A stretch of DNA of 6,384 nt. Origin: Candidatus Zipacnadia bacterium (GTDB lineage Bacteria > Armatimonadota > Zipacnadia > Zipacnadales > Zipacnadaceae). Under the pieces are notes generated by a model. The model did not search any database, was not told where the DNA came from, and saw only the letters and a program-made list of their open reading frames with translations. The position numbers were made by a program, and so were the translations under genes. Shown here in pieces: positions 6,198 through 6,384 of the stretch; position 1 is the stretch's first letter, and each line of letters starts with the position of its first letter. The stretch is from contig JALGTJ010000073.1 in NCBI GenBank assembly GCA_029821415.1, positions 1 to 6,384 on the forward strand. Direction: 5' to 3'.

Positions 6198-6384
6198 CGA
6201 GGTCATTATGGTCTGTAAAGCCTACACCACCCGCGTCGGGGCGGGGGTTCTGCCCACCGAAGACGAAGGTGCCGGCGGCCAGCTTCTGCGCGACCGCGGC
6301 CAGGAATACGGCACCACCACTGGCCGGCCCCGGCGCTGCGGCTGGCTGGATGGTGTAGTATTGCGCAGCGCAGCGCTGCTTAAC
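6160..6384 (+). CDS. purA: Adenylosuccinate synthetase, continuation in a shifted frame, runs off the window
   Basis: These are 75 stop-free codons in a frame different from 5463-6158. They begin ACLGTGLGPTAIDEV and continue with KAYTTRVGAG, LPTE, QEYGTTTGRPRRCGWLD and VLRSAALLN, the PurA order (the base-binding loop with TTRVG and the GTTTGRxRRxGWLD block). It has no start of its own and is the middle of purA, cut by the window edge. Between LDLD and ACLGTGLGP a homologue carries about 16 residues (HGTYPxVTSS...TAGG), absent here. That block includes the residue equivalent to E. coli Thr239, an IMP-phosphate contact. The segment is therefore part of a deletion-frameshift form of purA, not a separate gene. 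Confidence 0.9.

Noticed and set aside
1..6384. CRISPR arrays, tRNA or rRNA genes, insertion sequences
   Set aside because: No regularly spaced repeats, no tRNA-like conserved boxes in the two intergenic regions, and no transposase-like reading frames were seen.

Overview
This is a chromosomal window from a bacterium of moderate to high GC content. It holds four genes: three on the minus strand (recD2, a uroporphyrinogen-decarboxylase-like gene and a large membrane-protein gene) and the divergent purA on the plus strand. No rRNA, tRNA, CRISPR array, insertion sequence or phage gene is visible. The pairing of an MtaA/UroD-like protein with a polytopic membrane protein of what I recognise as the DUF6785/DUF6784 type is most familiar from Armatimonadota, Planctomycetota, Lentisphaerota and similar uncultured lineages. 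That assignment rests on memory of family distribution and is tentative.

Layout. Positions 1-1780 (minus) encode a RecD2-type helicase whose 3' end lies outside the window and whose reading frame is broken at about 583-587. Positions 1822-2868 (minus) encode an intact 348-residue UroD/MtaA-superfamily protein, 41 nt upstream of recD2 and probably co-transcribed with it. It has a strong Shine-Dalgarno and a good sigma70-type promoter about 145 nt upstream. The 309-nt gap 2869-3177 holds this promoter and a structured leader. Positions 3178-5166 (minus) encode the membrane protein (662 residues). The 296-nt divergent region 5167-5462 holds a near-consensus promoter reading towards purA and, between that promoter and the purA ribosome binding site, a textbook intrinsic-terminator hairpin. 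purA (adenylosuccinate synthetase) starts at 5463, breaks frame at about 6159, and continues in another frame to the right edge.

The most striking feature is that both housekeeping genes at the edges carry the same kind of lesion. A short block of the most conserved sequence is missing (roughly 56 nt in recD2, roughly 47 nt in purA), the frame shifts across the join, and both flanks remain free of stops. The two inner genes look intact. Loss of an IMP-binding segment from purA in a living cell would be severe, so a consensus or assembly error is the leading explanation, with genuine recent deletion as the alternative. The most interesting regulatory candidate is the purA leader, which looks like a transcription attenuator.
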